This document shows positions 48,000-60,610 of a DNA stretch of 64,000 nt, piece by piece. Below the pieces are notes generated by a model. The model saw only the letters and a program-made list of their open reading frames with translations, was not told the origin of the DNA and did no database searches. Made by a program: the position numbers and the translations under genes. Source of the stretch: Rhizoclosmatium globosum (lineage: Eukaryota > Chytridiomycota > Chytridiomycetes > Chytridiales > Chytriomycetaceae); NCBI GenBank assembly GCA_002104985.1, contig MCGO01000096.1, forward strand, positions 1 to 64,000. Reading direction: 5' to 3'. Position 1 is the stretch's first letter, and every line of letters begins with the position of its first letter.

Positions 48000-48116
48000 A
48001 ATATCGGCGACAATAGAGAGCGCGCCACATGCGGATTGGACTTTGGAGGAGGCAAGCCAGGCATACAGGCATGTTTGGGAGAGGTTTGGCAAGTCAGGTG
48101 TTGAAGGGGAGGACAT
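48000..48116 (-). pseudogene. Truncated copy of the one-domain six-cysteine gene
   Basis: From an ATG at 48116, it reads MSSPSTPDLPNLSQTCLYAW, then KVQSACGALSIVADI and stops matching exactly where the Plavaka terminal repeat begins. The match to exon 1 of the gene at 34138-34738 covers about 118 bp with six differences (about 95%). The remainder of the gene is not found on the other side of the transposon. Confidence 0.75.
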
Positions 48117-48448
48117 TGGAATTTGGGAGAGCTTTGTGAAAGGGGCAATCAATTTAATCTGAAAGTTTGGCAATAAAGAAAAGACACCACCCCTTCCAAA
48201 CAACTTACGCATTGAAGCCTGTGCGTCGCAGCCGTAAATAGAAACAAAAGCGATTCAGATACACTATCAAACCCTTCATGATAATCTTAGCTACCGCTTA
48301 CGCAATAATAATTTTGCAACAAACATATCGTGTTGCAGACTATGATCTTTGCTTTGCTTGATATGACCAAGTTCAGTCCGTGTTTACTTCCAACCTCCAC
48401 AACGATAAGTGCATTTATTAACTTCCACAAAGCCCCCCTCAAAAAGAA
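48117..48448. other. Intergenic stretch with second copy of a dispersed repeat
   Basis: It contains repeat copy 2 (48329-48400, partner at 40430-40490). Otherwise I see no gene. Confidence 0.4.
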
Positions 48449-51400
48449 CTACTTCTTATTCATCCTCTCATACCCACGCATAGCGCCTTCAAGGTTCGCC
48501 AAATCTCCCATAATCCTGTCCATCTTCTTTTTATAAACCGCGTCCTTTTCTTTACGTTCTTCCAGACGTTGGCGGGCAATGAATTTACCGTCTTTACGAA
48601 GCTCACGCATGGCGCCTTTGAATTCTTTTTTGTATTCGGCTTCGTCCTTTTTGACCTTGGCGCGTTCTCTGTTCGGGTCGAATCGTCTGTCCATGGAGTA
48701 GCTGGAAGGTGTGCGTTGTTAGTTTATCATGGTGTGTTTTCTGATGGGATGGGACTCAACTGTTCCTGGAATTTCGGCACGAATGTACGGATCGCCATTG
48801 CTTTCCTCTTTTGGAGCAAGAGCGGCTTTCGCTTCAACTTTCCACTTGCCAATAGTCCTTTTACGATATCGATATTGACCTTGAATGCATTTGTGAGAGC
48901 CTCTGAAGGTTTTGATGACTTTTTCTTGTTGGCGGTTTGGAAGAGAGTTGCGTAGCCTTCTAGCTTTTCGAGAAGTGGAGTGAAGATTTCAATGAATCCA
49001 CTGGCATCTGAATAAATACGGACAAATTGTCCAATAACGTTCGTAACAGTTGCAAGAAGTGCTGTCTTGAAAGCGTCGGTTTTGAAAGATGGGTGTTGCT
49101 CTACTTTTTTGGTGGTTGTGGCAGGCTTTGCAAGCAGTGTTTTGAGGTCGAGATCCATCGGTGGTGCTGACAAAGAAGTAATAGACAGATTTTTGTTGGT
49201 TGATGATGATGGATGGAGAGCATCTAGGAGTGAATGAAGGAAAGAGATAACTTCTGGGATATATCGCTTGGATGTTTTGACAAACTGCGTATATACCGGT
49301 GAGATTTGAAAACAAGAAATGACGAATAGTTACCTCCTTCAAGACTTGACATAAAACAATTCCTGAAAGTGCTTGTCGTCCATTGGTTGCAGGACACATA
49401 ACAAGGAATTCAGCCATCAGCAATTGAGCGCGAGTTCCCACAACGTGTTCGAAATCAGAAACGGAGAAGACAGTTCCAACCAATTTTAACAGGACTATAT
49501 CGTCAAGCCAAGGAAGAGCTGCAACAATACTTCATTAGGCTTCACTTCTCCAAAAACACGAAAAACCTACCACTGCTTTTGTCAACAACCGTCTGGATCG
49601 TCGCATGTAGTTTCTTGATACGTCGAATGCAAATTTCGGCAGCAATTTGAGGAAACTGAACACACAACTCATGCAAATGTTTCGAAAGAGCGTTCACAGT
49701 GTCCAAGTCAGGAGGAGATTTACGCGTAAGATATTGGAGGTGGTCAAACAGAACTCTGAGCAAAGTCTGACAAGTCAAATTTTAGTAATCACATAAGGCA
49801 ATATAAACTTAAAAAGCAATACCTCAAGCTTTGATTTGTTGAGACCGCCCAATTTAGCGTTGTAGAGTACACGGATACGGTGAATAACGATTGCTTGATC
49901 AGTCGGGTTCAGGTGGTCCACGTAGGCAAGCAACTCTGCGTGGTCTGTTGGGGCAGCGAATGTGTATGGAATTGTGGCTTGAGCTTCGGCTCTTTGAGCA
50001 GCCACAGCGGCTTCATCGATCTCCTCTTCCTCGTCGTCTTCGTCAGCAGAAACGTCAACTGCCTCTTCTCCATTCAACTCTACCGCGTCATCCTCTTCGA
50101 GGTCATCTTCAGCCTCGACGTTGCCGTTCTCGTCGTCTTCTCCGTCTTCTCCGTCTTCCTCTTCATCATCTTCGTCATCTTCATCGTCCTCATCGTATTC
50201 TTCTTCTTCGCCATCACCTTCCTCTTCATCATCAACGCCACCATCATCGTCATCCGTCTCCCCCTTCTTTGGTTTCCTCTTCATCATAAAGACTTCCTTG
50301 TTGACAAGCATACCGTCTTTGTTATACGTCAAAGGCATAGCATTTCGGCCACGAGGATCATCGTCCTCTTCCTCCTCATCCTCATCCTCCTCCTCTCCTT
50401 CATCGCCACTCTTCTTTGACCGTCCATTCCGTTTCTTAACTGGCATGGTTTGAGCGAACCCAAAGTCGTCATCCAAATCGTCAGCTTGTGCGTTACGCTT
50501 CTTTCCAGATTTCACAGGTCCGTTCATGCGAGCAAGTCGTTCTGCCTGTAGAAGAGAAAGTAGGTCAGTTTAAGATATGTACTTCTAATTACTCAAGAAA
50601 TGATTATACCTCCATCTTCTCCAGCTTTTCCTTCTCCTCAAACGCCTTCTCTTCTTCGGTTTTTAACCTGTTTGTAGGAGCAGCACGCGCATCACCCCTC
50701 ATTTCACGAATGAAATTATCATAATCTTCTTCCTGACTCGTCAGTGGTTTTCTCCACGGTCTCTCCGGTTTTGCCTCCTCCTTCTTTGCACCACCAGTTC
50801 CAAGCAACAAGCTCTTCAAGTCATCCAAGTTCTCGTCGACTTCTTCTCCTAATTGTTGGACTTCTTCGTTGAGCTTTTGACGTTCGTGTTTGTGGAATTT
50901 GGATTTTGCAATCACTTCAGCCATGATTTCGCTCTTGGTCTTTTTGCGGTCTGGGTCTGGGTCGTCATCGAATCCTCCGAAGTGAGAGTATTTGACAGTG
51001 TCTCGATCAATGTTGCCCTCTGGGTTGGTTTGGTATAAGTACAAATGATTTCAAGTTGAATGGATCGAACCTTCGTCTTCTACGCGTTGAAGACCGCTTT
51101 CGAGAGAGCAATCGTCCATTCCACTGATACTTTGACCCATGTGAGTAAGGTCTTCTTCTTCCAGGTTGAACAGGGAGCTGTTTCTTGAAGATTTCTGCAA
51201 GAGTTGGAAACGGTTTGATCAGCTTTCCATTGGAGACCAGTTTGGTACTCGAAAGAAAACGTACCCCCTTCTGTTCCCTCATGAATCGCTCCATCAGTTT
51301 ATCCTCCATGGACAGGTTTGGGTTGTTTTCACCGAAACGCCTATCGACCAAACCACCGACACGGTTCTTCTTTGCCATTTCCACCTTGAGGGTCTTCTTT

Positions 51401-51711
51401 CTGTTCTCTTCGGCCTTCTTTCGCTGGGCCATAGGTTTACCCTCGACACCCTTAACCTTCCGTCCAAGAACATCGTGCTTCAGCCTCGCAAACTGGCGTT
51501 CGAAGGGATTGTTTGCGGAGGCGGACTTGTCGATTGATCTGAGTTGCTGTTTCATTGCTGATTTGACGCTCTGTTTTCCGTCGGTCGATTGTTGGAGTCG
51601 CTTCTTCTTTGAGGGAACTGGCACGCCGATTGCACCTGAAGTCTTCAGAGTTGCGCGGAGTTTCTTGAGTGCCGATCCACCACTGACTGCTGGCTTGCGT
51701 TGGGTGCCCAT
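48449..51711 (-). CDS. NOP14: Nucleolar protein NOP14 (small-subunit processome)
   Basis: About ten exons, all joined by clean GT-AG introns without a frame break. It begins MGTQRKPAVSGGSALKKLRA, then NPFERQFARLKHDVLGRKVKG, RVGGLVDRRFGENNPNLSMEDKLMERFM, LEEEDLTHMGQSISGMDD, FGGFDDDPDPDRKKTKSEIM and RPWRKPLTSQEEDYDNFIREM. A very acidic tract (about 50050-50430) follows. HEAT-like helices (IPYTFAAP, LLAYVDHLNP, LRVLFDHLQYL) and the basic end FDPNRERAKVKKDEAEYKKE complete it. NOP14 is needed for 18S rRNA maturation and 40S assembly. Confidence 0.93.
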
Positions 51712-52071
51712 TTGAAGGTGGTGTTGGTGTTGGTTGGTTGGGCAAAGGTGTTCAAACAAAAAACAAAAAAGAGGATTGAATGAAGGACGCGAAGTGGTCC
51801 CCCAGTTGTCTTCCTTCAATGTAGAAACATTAATACGTGTGCAGATGACATGCATCCAGGAGCCATTATTGAGACAAGTTGCTTTTACACATAATTTATA
51901 CAGAAGCAATTACGTCAGTTAGCAAACATTGCAGCCTGCATTGTAGCTTATTTAGTGTACAAGACGTAAAGCAATAAAAGCATTCCTTGATTATCCAACT
52001 TTATTCTGGCCTCACCTGATTGGTTGGAGCCATTCGATTTTCAAGCAAGTCCCATCGAAGTTTACAACAAA
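51712..52071. other. Intergenic stretch between NOP14 and ferrochelatase (divergent)
   Basis: This 360-bp interval should hold the two promoters. No gene, repeat or strong TATA box is seen. Confidence 0.4.
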
Positions 52072-53441
52072 ATGCTCACCGCCTCGCGTCTCGGTCTTCT
52101 GCACCGCGCATCGAACAGCAGCCTCAGCATCACGAGCACTGTCTCCAAGCGACTGATGGCGACCGTGACGTCGAATGCAAAGAAGTAGCACTGATAACCT
52201 TGTAGTTAGTGCACATGCTAAACTCCAACCATGAACACTGAACCAGACCACCAACCGCCATCGTCCTAATAAACATGGGTGGACCAAAGACGGTCCAGGA
52301 CGTCGAAAGCTTTCTGTTCCGGCTCTTTTCGGACCACGACCTGATCCCAATCCCGTTTCAAAAGTACCTGGCGCCCTGGATTACAAAGCGAAGAGTGCCA
52401 AAGATCCAGGAACAGTACGCGAAGATCGGAGGCGGGTCGCCAATCTTTCACTGGACTCAGCGACAGGGCGTCCTGCTCGAGCAAGTCATGGACCGCATTC
52501 GCCCGGAGTCTGGTTGCGTTGGAGTAACGAACGAGGTACACATACTAACAACTGCCTAATACAGCACCGCACAAACACTACATTGCTTTCCGCTACGCTG
52601 AACCACTCACTGAACCAACTATCGACGAAATGAAGAAAGACGGCGTCACTCGTGCCATTGCTCTCTCCCTGTACCCTCAATACTCCTGCTCAACGACCGG
52701 CTCCTCCCTCAACGAACTCGTTCGCGTCCTCAAAGACAAGGACCCATCAGGCTCAATCAAATGGAGTGTTGTCGACCGGTACCCAACTCAGCCCATGCTC
52801 GTAGAGGCTTTTGCGCGTCACATTGAACAGTCTCTTGAAAAGGAATATCCTGCGAGTGAACGGGACTCTGTTCCTCTCTTGTTCAGTGCCCACTCTTTGC
52901 CAATGAGTGTCGTGAACCGTGGTGACACGTACCCTGGTGAAGTGGCTGCTACTGTGAATGCTGTGATGGAACGATTGGGTCACAGAAACCCTTACAGACT
53001 TGTTTGGCAGTCGCAAGTGGGTCCAAGTGCTTGGTTGGGTCCAAAGACCGAGGATGTCATCAAAGGGTATGGAAAGCAAGGCAAAAAGAATCTGTTGGTT
53101 GTTCCAATCGCTTTCGTGTCTGACCACATTGAGACTTTGTTTGAATTGGATCTGGAGTATGGTCATGTTGCGAAGGAGGTTAGCAGTTTTTTCATTGAAT
53201 GAGTCCTTTCCCGAACGTGTACTAAAACTAAGAAACACAGGTTGGAATTACTGGATACAAGAGAGTCGAGTCATTGAACGATGATCCTATTTTCATTCAG
53301 TGTTTGGGAGAGGTTGTCAAGAACCATTTGGATTCAGGTGCTCTCCACTCAAAACAATTGCCTCTCCGATGCCCATCCTGTACCAACCCCAAGTGTGGGA
53401 AAACAAAAGAGTTCTTTGGATCTCAGGACATGGAATGGTGA
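52072..53441 (+). CDS. Ferrochelatase, mitochondrial, [2Fe-2S] type
   Basis: Four exons (52072-52184, 52247-52512, 52565-53178, 53241-53441) total 1194 nt, 397 aa. The N-terminus is a mitochondrial presequence rich in Ser/Arg. The enzyme starts at [16 protein letters not shown]. It shows [46 protein letters not shown] (with the catalytic His) and [15 protein letters not shown] and [13 protein letters not shown] blocks. Cysteines at YSCSTTG and the C-terminal CPSCTNPKC match the iron-sulfur ligands of animal and fungal enzymes. It inserts Fe2+ into protoporphyrin IX, the last step of heme synthesis. Confidence 0.95.
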
Positions 53442-53542
53442 ATCAAGTTACGAGTTTGAGTTTTGGCGTGAAGGGACATTTTAATAAAGGCTCGAGTCAG
53501 AGCCAGAATAAGATGATAACATTAACATGAGCTTGATGATTT

Positions 53543-55102
53543 TTATTTACGCCAATCTAGAAATTCTATATGATGCTCTTCCATCCACTTGCATAATGGA
53601 CCTATATCATACCCCTTCGCACCATGCAAATACATAAACTCAAGCGACGGAATCATCTTTAGAATATCTAAGTCAAAGACGGCGTTGCTCCCAGTATGCG
53701 AGAGACCCATATGCAATACTTTTAAGTTCGTCAAAGTAGCGACTGAAGTTATGTCGCTTTCGTTCGTGACAGAGATATGTAACTCATACAAAGATTGTAA
53801 AGATTGGATGCTGCTGAAATCACAAATACTAATGTCACTAAGATGCAAAATTTGGAGATATTTTAGGTCTTTCAGCGCGGATATATCCGTTACACGCGTT
53901 TGTGTAAGGTATAGCTCTCGTAGTAGAGGTAAATGTTTTGCAACTGAAATATCCTTGACTTCTGCCGCAATTAAAGACAGAATCACAAGGGAACCATTCG
54001 CAGCAAGAGGATTCAGATTCCTCAATTTTGTTTCATTACAAGATAGTACTTTCAGCTTCTGACAGGGACATAAAGGCCTCAAATCATCAATTTCAGTTCC
54101 ATCGAAATTCAGTGTGGATAAATTGAGCAGATGTCGTAACGGTGATAGATCATCTATGTATGTATGTGATGCATTTAAATCTTCTAAATTTGTCACGTAT
54201 TTCAAGGAATCCAGGACAGTCACGAATGTGAGGGAGATGTTGAGTGACTTTAAAGAGTGAAGAGATGCTAGTGGCTGAAGGTTACTCAGTGCAGATTCTG
54301 AGAGATTCAAATTCTGAAGCTTGTCGAGTTCTGAGAGTGGTTGTACGTCACTTAAAGGACATCGACTGATTTCCAATGAAGTCAAGTCATGCAGTAAATT
54401 CAAACCGGATATATCTGAGACATTCGTATCACCAAGACAAAGAAATTTAAGTCGCGTCAATTTCGTTATTGGACGCACTTCGCGTAACCCTCGACCCGTG
54501 ATTGTAAGTGATGTGAGTGACTTCAACGCTGACAACTCGGACAAGTCCAGTTCCGATCCACCCAACACTGAAAACGAGAGTTCTCGCAGATGCGCGAGCT
54601 TTAATATTGGATTCAAAGTCGCAATCTTCCAGTTAGATATCTTCAGCGAACGTAAACCTAACAACGACGAAACAGCACCCATATCAACAGGCACACCCTC
54701 ATCACGAACAGAGTACGTCCTCAAACTAATATCCAGTTCCGTAAGTTGATCCAAAACGTGAAGGATCCGTAAGTCCTTGAGGCCCGGTGCAATCAAACAC
54801 GTCAGTTGAGGGAACATTGGCATCGCGAGTTCAAACAAGAAAGGATCTTCTTCCACGGGAAGTTGGATGCATTTTACGTGTGGGAGTACACCCAGGAATC
54901 GGCGTTTCAAGTCTGGGATTGTGGATGTTATTGGGATTCGGATAGTTGACTTCCCGATTACTTGGAACCGTGCATCGTATGCGAGAATCTTTGTTGTTGA
55001 GAAGAGGGAGAGTGCGTCTTTTGAGGTGAGGAAGTTGATGAGTGTGCGATGGATTATGAAGAGGCAGGAGGGAATGTCAATGTCATTTGATTCACGCATC
55101 AT
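53543..55102 (-). CDS. Leucine-rich-repeat protein (519 aa, single exon)
   Basis: An intact intronless frame. The first 100 residues (INFLTSKDALSLFSTTKIL) resemble an F-box-like helix region but lack a clear F-box. The rest is about 16 repeats of 22-23 residues of the internalin-like type, L..L..L.L..T.I.DI.PL..L..L, e.g. LTRLKFLCLGDTNVSDISGL and LKYLQILHLSDISICDFSSI. It ends HHIEFLDWRK. Such proteins bind partners; function unknown. It is convergent with ferrochelatase, about 100 bp apart. Confidence 0.85.
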   Translation of the reverse strand: MMRESNDIDIPSCLFIIHRTLINFLTSKDALSLFSTTKILAYDARFQVIGKSTIRIPITSTIPDLKRRFLGVLPHVKCIQLPVEEDPFLFELAMPMFPQLTCLIAPGLKDLRILHVLDQLTELDISLRTYSVRDEGVPVDMGAVSSLLGLRSLKISNWKIATLNPILKLAHLRELSFSVLGGSELDLSELSALKSLTSLTITGRGLREVRPITKLTRLKFLCLGDTNVSDISGLNLLHDLTSLEISRCPLSDVQPLSELDKLQNLNLSESALSNLQPLASLHSLKSLNISLTFVTVLDSLKYVTNLEDLNASHTYIDDLSPLRHLLNLSTLNFDGTEIDDLRPLCPCQKLKVLSCNETKLRNLNPLAANGSLVILSLIAAEVKDISVAKHLPLLRELYLTQTRVTDISALKDLKYLQILHLSDISICDFSSIQSLQSLYELHISVTNESDITSVATLTNLKVLHMGLSHTGSNAVFDLDILKMIPSLEFMYLHGAKGYDIGPLCKWMEEHHIEFLDWRK

Positions 55103-55119
55103 TTTTTATTTTGGGTCCA

Positions 55120-58100
55120 TCAGCCATCCAAATCAATATCGAATCCAGAGGGAGAAATCGGAGACTCTTGGATATGTGGGTACCAGAGGTATGGCGCGTT
55201 TCCGTAGTTGACTTTGAGCTTTGGACAGTTTCTTGTGTATGGGAAGAATGTGTGAGTTGAGTCACAACGAACGAGTACATCTGGTGTAATAGAATCAGGA
55301 ATATAATTTTGGAGAGTGAGGACTCACTGAGAGGGTGTCCGTTGATTGTGAAAAACACACACGAGGACGCTTCCTCGAAACCACAACCAAGGACATCGCC
55401 ATCCTTGAAAACAAAACTGTTGAGCTTCACTACAAGTGTTGTATTGCCGGACTCGGTTAGATCGTCATCAATCAATGATTGAACTGTTATATGAAGCATA
55501 TCGAGCATCACATCTTGCCACGGAATCTCACAAGCAACAGAAACAATGCATGCCATATTGTCTCGAACTGGTACAAGCACATACAAAGTTCCATGGGTGT
55601 CAAATAGTCCAAGTTGAAAAGGGCTACCAATATTTTCAGCAAAGTCAAATCACGCCAAAAAATACACACCAAGCAGTTTCTAGATTCTTGGATGGATAAA
55701 GCCTACATTCATAGTAGAATGACGGTACAGTCCAATCGTGATCTACTGCAGTCACTGCATACATGTAGTCAATAATTTCCACCGACGAGGCGATCTCCAT
55801 GGAAGATAAGTTGGGCAAAGAGCCGATTGGGGTTTCAACCTTGCTCGCAACATCAATATATCCGTCGGGCTTGTACCTATGAGGAATGAACTTAAAGGGG
55901 CTCAATTAACTCTCTATTCTTACCTCAGCATTGCTGTAGACCCTCCAAAGTTGAATATACAGCCTTGACTTCCAGCAAGCGATACAGCAGGATACCAGTT
56001 CAAAACTGTGTCAATATCGGTGAACGCGACTCCAAGATCATTCCCATTTCTCAGATATGAAACAGTTTGTTCATCCAGATCTATCAAGACAGTGATGACA
56101 TCTCCAGCGGCCCATTCTTCTCCATACGTATTCTACTCAACGTTTTAGCGCTTCATATAATTGGAACAGGAAGATGTCCTCACGTTGCTGGTAAAGGTGC
56201 TATGCCACTTTCTGACACGATTTCCATCATACGCGTAAGATTGAGCGTTATCACCTACTCCTTCTCCTCCCTCAGGATCGAAAACACAGTCTTCTGTAGC
56301 CCATCCAACTAATACCATGGAAGTAAGTATTTAAGTGATGGGATAAACATGAGCGTACTCTGTATGATTCCATCTGTCATCAATGTCACTTCAAACGCGT
56401 ATTTCCCTTCTCTACTGACGCAGACGTTGCAGCGAGCACTTTCGAACGTCCAAGAATCATTTCGAACCTGACAATGATAAGCATCTAGCCTTCAAAAAGC
56501 AATATATCCTGCTTATACCTCCATTTTGTTTTTCGACCAATACAAGTATGGCGTTATGCTCTCGATATCAATTTCAGCGACTCCTTCAACTTCTTGGGCC
56601 AACTCCTCTGATGTATAATCAGTCAAGTGGTCAAATATCAAGCTGCCATAGAATTTTGTCGCAGTTGATTCCTCCGTCAAAATGTGGCTCAACAATGTAT
56701 CAATGAATTCTGGGATTGTCGCAAGAGTAGTTCGTGATAGTCCTTCAACAAGGATAAGTGGATAACACAGTAATATAATCAAGTATTACCTTGTTGCAAG
56801 CACAATCCTAAGGCCGCAATCGCTTGGTTGCAGAGGACTTTGCTGTTCAGTCGAACTAAAGAGATAAGAATGACTGCCATGTTATTCTTTTCAAAGAATA
56901 CTCGTGCCCTCTCTGATAAATGATTAGAACCGCTTTTTCGCGAGTATCCTCACCATTTTGTAGTAACGGCATCAACATACTCATTGCCTTAAACGCAAAG
57001 AAGTAACGTGTATTCTGATCCATGACTTCCTCATCAGTATACGAATTCTCACTAATATCGCGCATCTTTTGTGCAACTTCTTCCACTCGATAGAACAGAA
57101 CGTCATTGATATCTGCCTTCAACAATGGCACCTCGCTCTCAACAGCCCCTTCAAACACCTCTTCGACATAAAACGAGTCGTTGATGAATGGGAAGAGGAG
57201 CATGTCAATGACTTTCGCACAAAGAGGTTCAAGCGATGTTGACCAGTCGAGGTCCTCGAAGACAAAGGTTTCGTTTCGGCGAGGGAAGGAAGGATCTGGA
57301 GACGGTTTGAGCGCGTCTGGTTGAATGAATATTTGGAAACATTCGAGGAATGTATGTAGATCGTTTGAGTTTTGCGCAGTATATTTTAATCTTGAGAAAC
57401 ATATGTTAAATTTTGTCGTGGAATGAATCAATCACACCAAACTCACCTTTTTATCTTGACAACCAACTCTTGCACCACAAGTCGAAAGATCGGTTCATGA
57501 ACTTCGTAACTCTTTCGAGCCATTGTAGAGAGAGCTTTCGCAGCCACAACTTGAAGATCCTGTCGTGAGGTGTTCAAGATACATTCAGCCAAAATTTCGA
57601 CACCGTCGTTGTCGTCAATTTTAATGGCGCTATCAGCTGAATTCATTTTTGTTAGTGTAATTGCTGAGCATGATAATATGTTACCAGAGAAGGTTGCAAG
57701 GTTCAACGCAAGGAGTGCTCCTCCATACTGCAAATCAGACTCTTCAGCTTGGCAAAAGTTAAGAATTGCATATAGAATATCTGATCGCAAAAGAATTGGC
57801 CGATTTTTTCCTAGGAGTGCATAAGGTCAACACTTGAAGGGATTCAGGGTTATTTCGTACCGATACCGCATAAAAAGATGAATAAATCGCTGACATATAA
57901 ACAAACATCTGATGAGGCAGTATTTGAAATCTTGATGAGTGTTTCCAGTCCCTTCAAAGCAAAAAACTGGTCATGACAGTCACCTAGCATTCAATAAGCA
58001 TCATAAAGACATGAAAACAAACCCTTACTGTTGTTTCCAATTAAGTCATGCAACAAAGAAACAGCCCAAAACTGTGCCTCGTTATCACCAGAATCCACAA

Positions 58101-59605
58101 ACGGCAACACCTTCTTCAAAATTCCCGCTTTCAGAATTTCACTCTGAAACACATCGTTTCTAATACTCAAACACTTCAAGGTACGCAGCGTCACACGTGG
58201 CATGAAGGAATCCGCATTCGATGAAGGGTGTGTAATAGTGTCGACCAGAATCTTTCCCAAGGAACGAACACTTGCAAACTCGGCACGCGCAACATCGCGT
58301 GTTACAAATTCTTGGATGAGGAATATTGCCCATGATACAAGTTCGCCATCTTCGTTTTTGAGACAGGCTCCGACGAGGTTGACGAGGTTCATGTCTAGGA
58401 GTGCTTGTAGCTTTTTCGGAGCCTCTGCACAAATCATTTGCGTTAGTCGGAGGTGGTGGTGGTGGTTGGGGAGGAGGATGTGTGTAAACGAACCAGCAGA
58501 TTTCAGGCTTGAAATTAAGCGGACAAGAGAGTGGAGACAGTACTTTTGCATGTTTGAGTTTCCGAAAGTAGAACGCGTCATTGTGCCGAGAATTGGAATC
58601 AACCCCTTGAATATCAAGATTGGATGTAGGTGTTCTTAAGGACAGAATGAGTTTGAAGTTAATACTGGGAAGTAAATCTTACCGCAAAGAGTAAACTGAT
58701 GAATAACAAGTAGCGACCAATATCTTAAATCGTTACTGTGGGTCTTGACCGTCAGGAATTCAATGATACGATCCAACATCCCTGCCTTGACAAGGAAAAC
58801 TTTGCGATTGGCTGAGGCGAATTGTTAGATAATACATGGGTGCATATGAGGCGTACTATGATTCAAAACGAGGCGATAGAGAGTGACCATTGCATTCCGG
58901 TATGTCTTGTCTGTGTTTGAAGTACTAATTGTATGAGCCAACATTTTCATGGCACCCCATTTCGCCAAACGCGATCGATTTGATTCTAGATGTATGTTAG
59001 TCACCTAGGTCGTGTCAAGATTGTTGAATGGAAGGAATACTGTACCTGTTCTGGAAAGCTGTTGAACCACAGATATCGCTTTTGCTCTCAAGTCTGCATC
59101 TTCCTTGTTCCAGCAAAGAAGCATAATTTCGCCAAAGTAATCGTCTGATTAGGAATGGAAGTTTAGACAGTAGTGTTGACAGCATCAGTGACCATACCCG
59201 ACATTGCCCGATGCAGCAGTATCTGCAAGGCACTGAGTATCCTACCGAGTTAGCGCCAAGTGAACAACGCCGCAACGGACCTTTCTCTGATTGCCGAGTT
59301 GTTTGACCAAACGAGACGAGCGAGGCTTTCGAGCGACAGACCCGCTTCGAACTCTGTTTTAAAAACAAGAAACGAAACACGAACGGTGACTCACTCGGCG
59401 ATCGTTCGTTTGAAGTCGAAGTTGATTTGGGCTTTGGTTTCGAAACTTGGACTTTGTCTTCGACTTCAACTTCTTCGTCGTCCTCGTCATCGTCATCGGA
59501 GTTCAACTCGGATTCTGCGATCGGATTCGCGGGTGGTTGCGACGTGGTCGTGAGCACAAAGACAGTCACAACAAGTGACAGGAACACAAGAACTTCGAGA
59601 TTCAT
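55120..59605 (-). CDS. Large ARM-repeat plus two SPRY-type domains, with N-terminal membrane anchor
   Basis: Starts with a hydrophobic segment ([19 protein letters not shown]), then an acidic linker. ARM/HEAT repeats span about 59400-56800 ([59 protein letters not shown]). A first SPRY domain (about 56460-55870) has [64 protein letters not shown] and GCIFNFGGS, like the RNF123 SPRY. A second (about 55740-55120) has [31 protein letters not shown] and [16 protein letters not shown] frame slip is likely near 59270. No RING or HECT is seen. Function unknown. Confidence 0.65.
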
Positions 59606-59629
59606 TTTGTTCTATTTAATCTCTGATTT

Positions 59630-60571
59630 CTATTCCACTGGATCTTTGTCCCCGGACGTTAATTCCGTGAATGTTACATCCCAATCCCAGTGGCGATCCT
59701 CCTCATACACCATTTCAGGCGGACAGAGCGCGTATGCAGTCAAGAGCGAGAAATCAATGCCCTCCATTCCAGGCTCGCTCAACATTCCAGTCGAAATTGC
59801 CAATTCATTGTCCAACTCCCTGATTGTCTTGACTTTGTTTACTTTTAAAGATGGTGGCGCTGCTACAGTTGTGATCATCTCATCTTCTTCAACGTCATTA
59901 AGGTCAGGAATGATCATGATTACTTATACAAGTGTTAGCTGCGCGTATTCATGTATATCCAAATAAATCACCTTCATCGCGTCCAGCTGCTCCGCGTTTG
60001 TTTTTGTTTTTAGAGTCTCTGCGTATTCAAAGTATTCAGTTTCCTCGCGCGCTTCAGAGACAACCCAACCTTGCACGACTTCCCCGACTCTTTCGTCTAT
60101 CATTTTCTTCATCTTCGTCGTCATCGTCTTCATCTCGATCATCATCCCGATCCTTCTCATCTTCATCAACATTCCGGCGAGAATCACGCGCCTGTTGACT
60201 ACGTCGTCCAAACTGTTTCTTTGAAAGATCAGGGTTCGATAAGCTTTCTTCGCCCCATCCGGATTTCTGGGTCTGTGGGGGTGGCTTTTGTTGACGTGAA
60301 CGAGGTTTGGATGGCATGGATGCAGCGCCAGGCGGCAGGTTTGCGGCGTCATCATTTGGCGCGTCATTTTCGTCGTCCAGGTCTTCTTGGCTCTAGTTGG
60401 TCGTGTTGAGTGACTTGTATGAGTTTGATAACCTCATACTTTGTTGGGTTGCGAGATTCTAGCCTCTTCTGCTCGGAATGGCGCGCGGTTTCGTCGTCCT
60501 TTCGGTGCTGTTGGAGGAGCTGGTTGTTTTGGGCTCTCCTCTACCATGAACGGTGGTGCATCGTCTGACAT
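59630..60571 (-). CDS. IFT43: Intraflagellar transport protein IFT43; frameshift in the middle
   Basis: The last exon carries the family signature: IIPDLNDVEEDEM, VAAPPSLKVNKVKTIRELDN, GIDFSLLTAYALCPPEMV and EEDRHWDWDVTFTELTS. This matches IFT43 of the IFT-A retrograde complex. The N-terminal exon starts MSDDAPPFMVEESPKQPAP, followed by acidic and basic low complexity and KSGWGEESLSNPDLSKKQFG. Between 60060 and 60110 the frame must change (ENDRRK in one frame, VQGWVVSEAREETEYFEYAE in another). The start lies only 39 bp from the divergent ARM gene. Confidence 0.85.
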
Positions 60572-60610
60572 TTGCAACTTCTGATAAACAAATAATTCTC
60601 AATAATAATT

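Noticed and set aside
49880..50453. Large plus-strand Ser/Leu-rich frames
   Set aside because: They oppose the acidic tract of NOP14, whose frame and introns are well supported.
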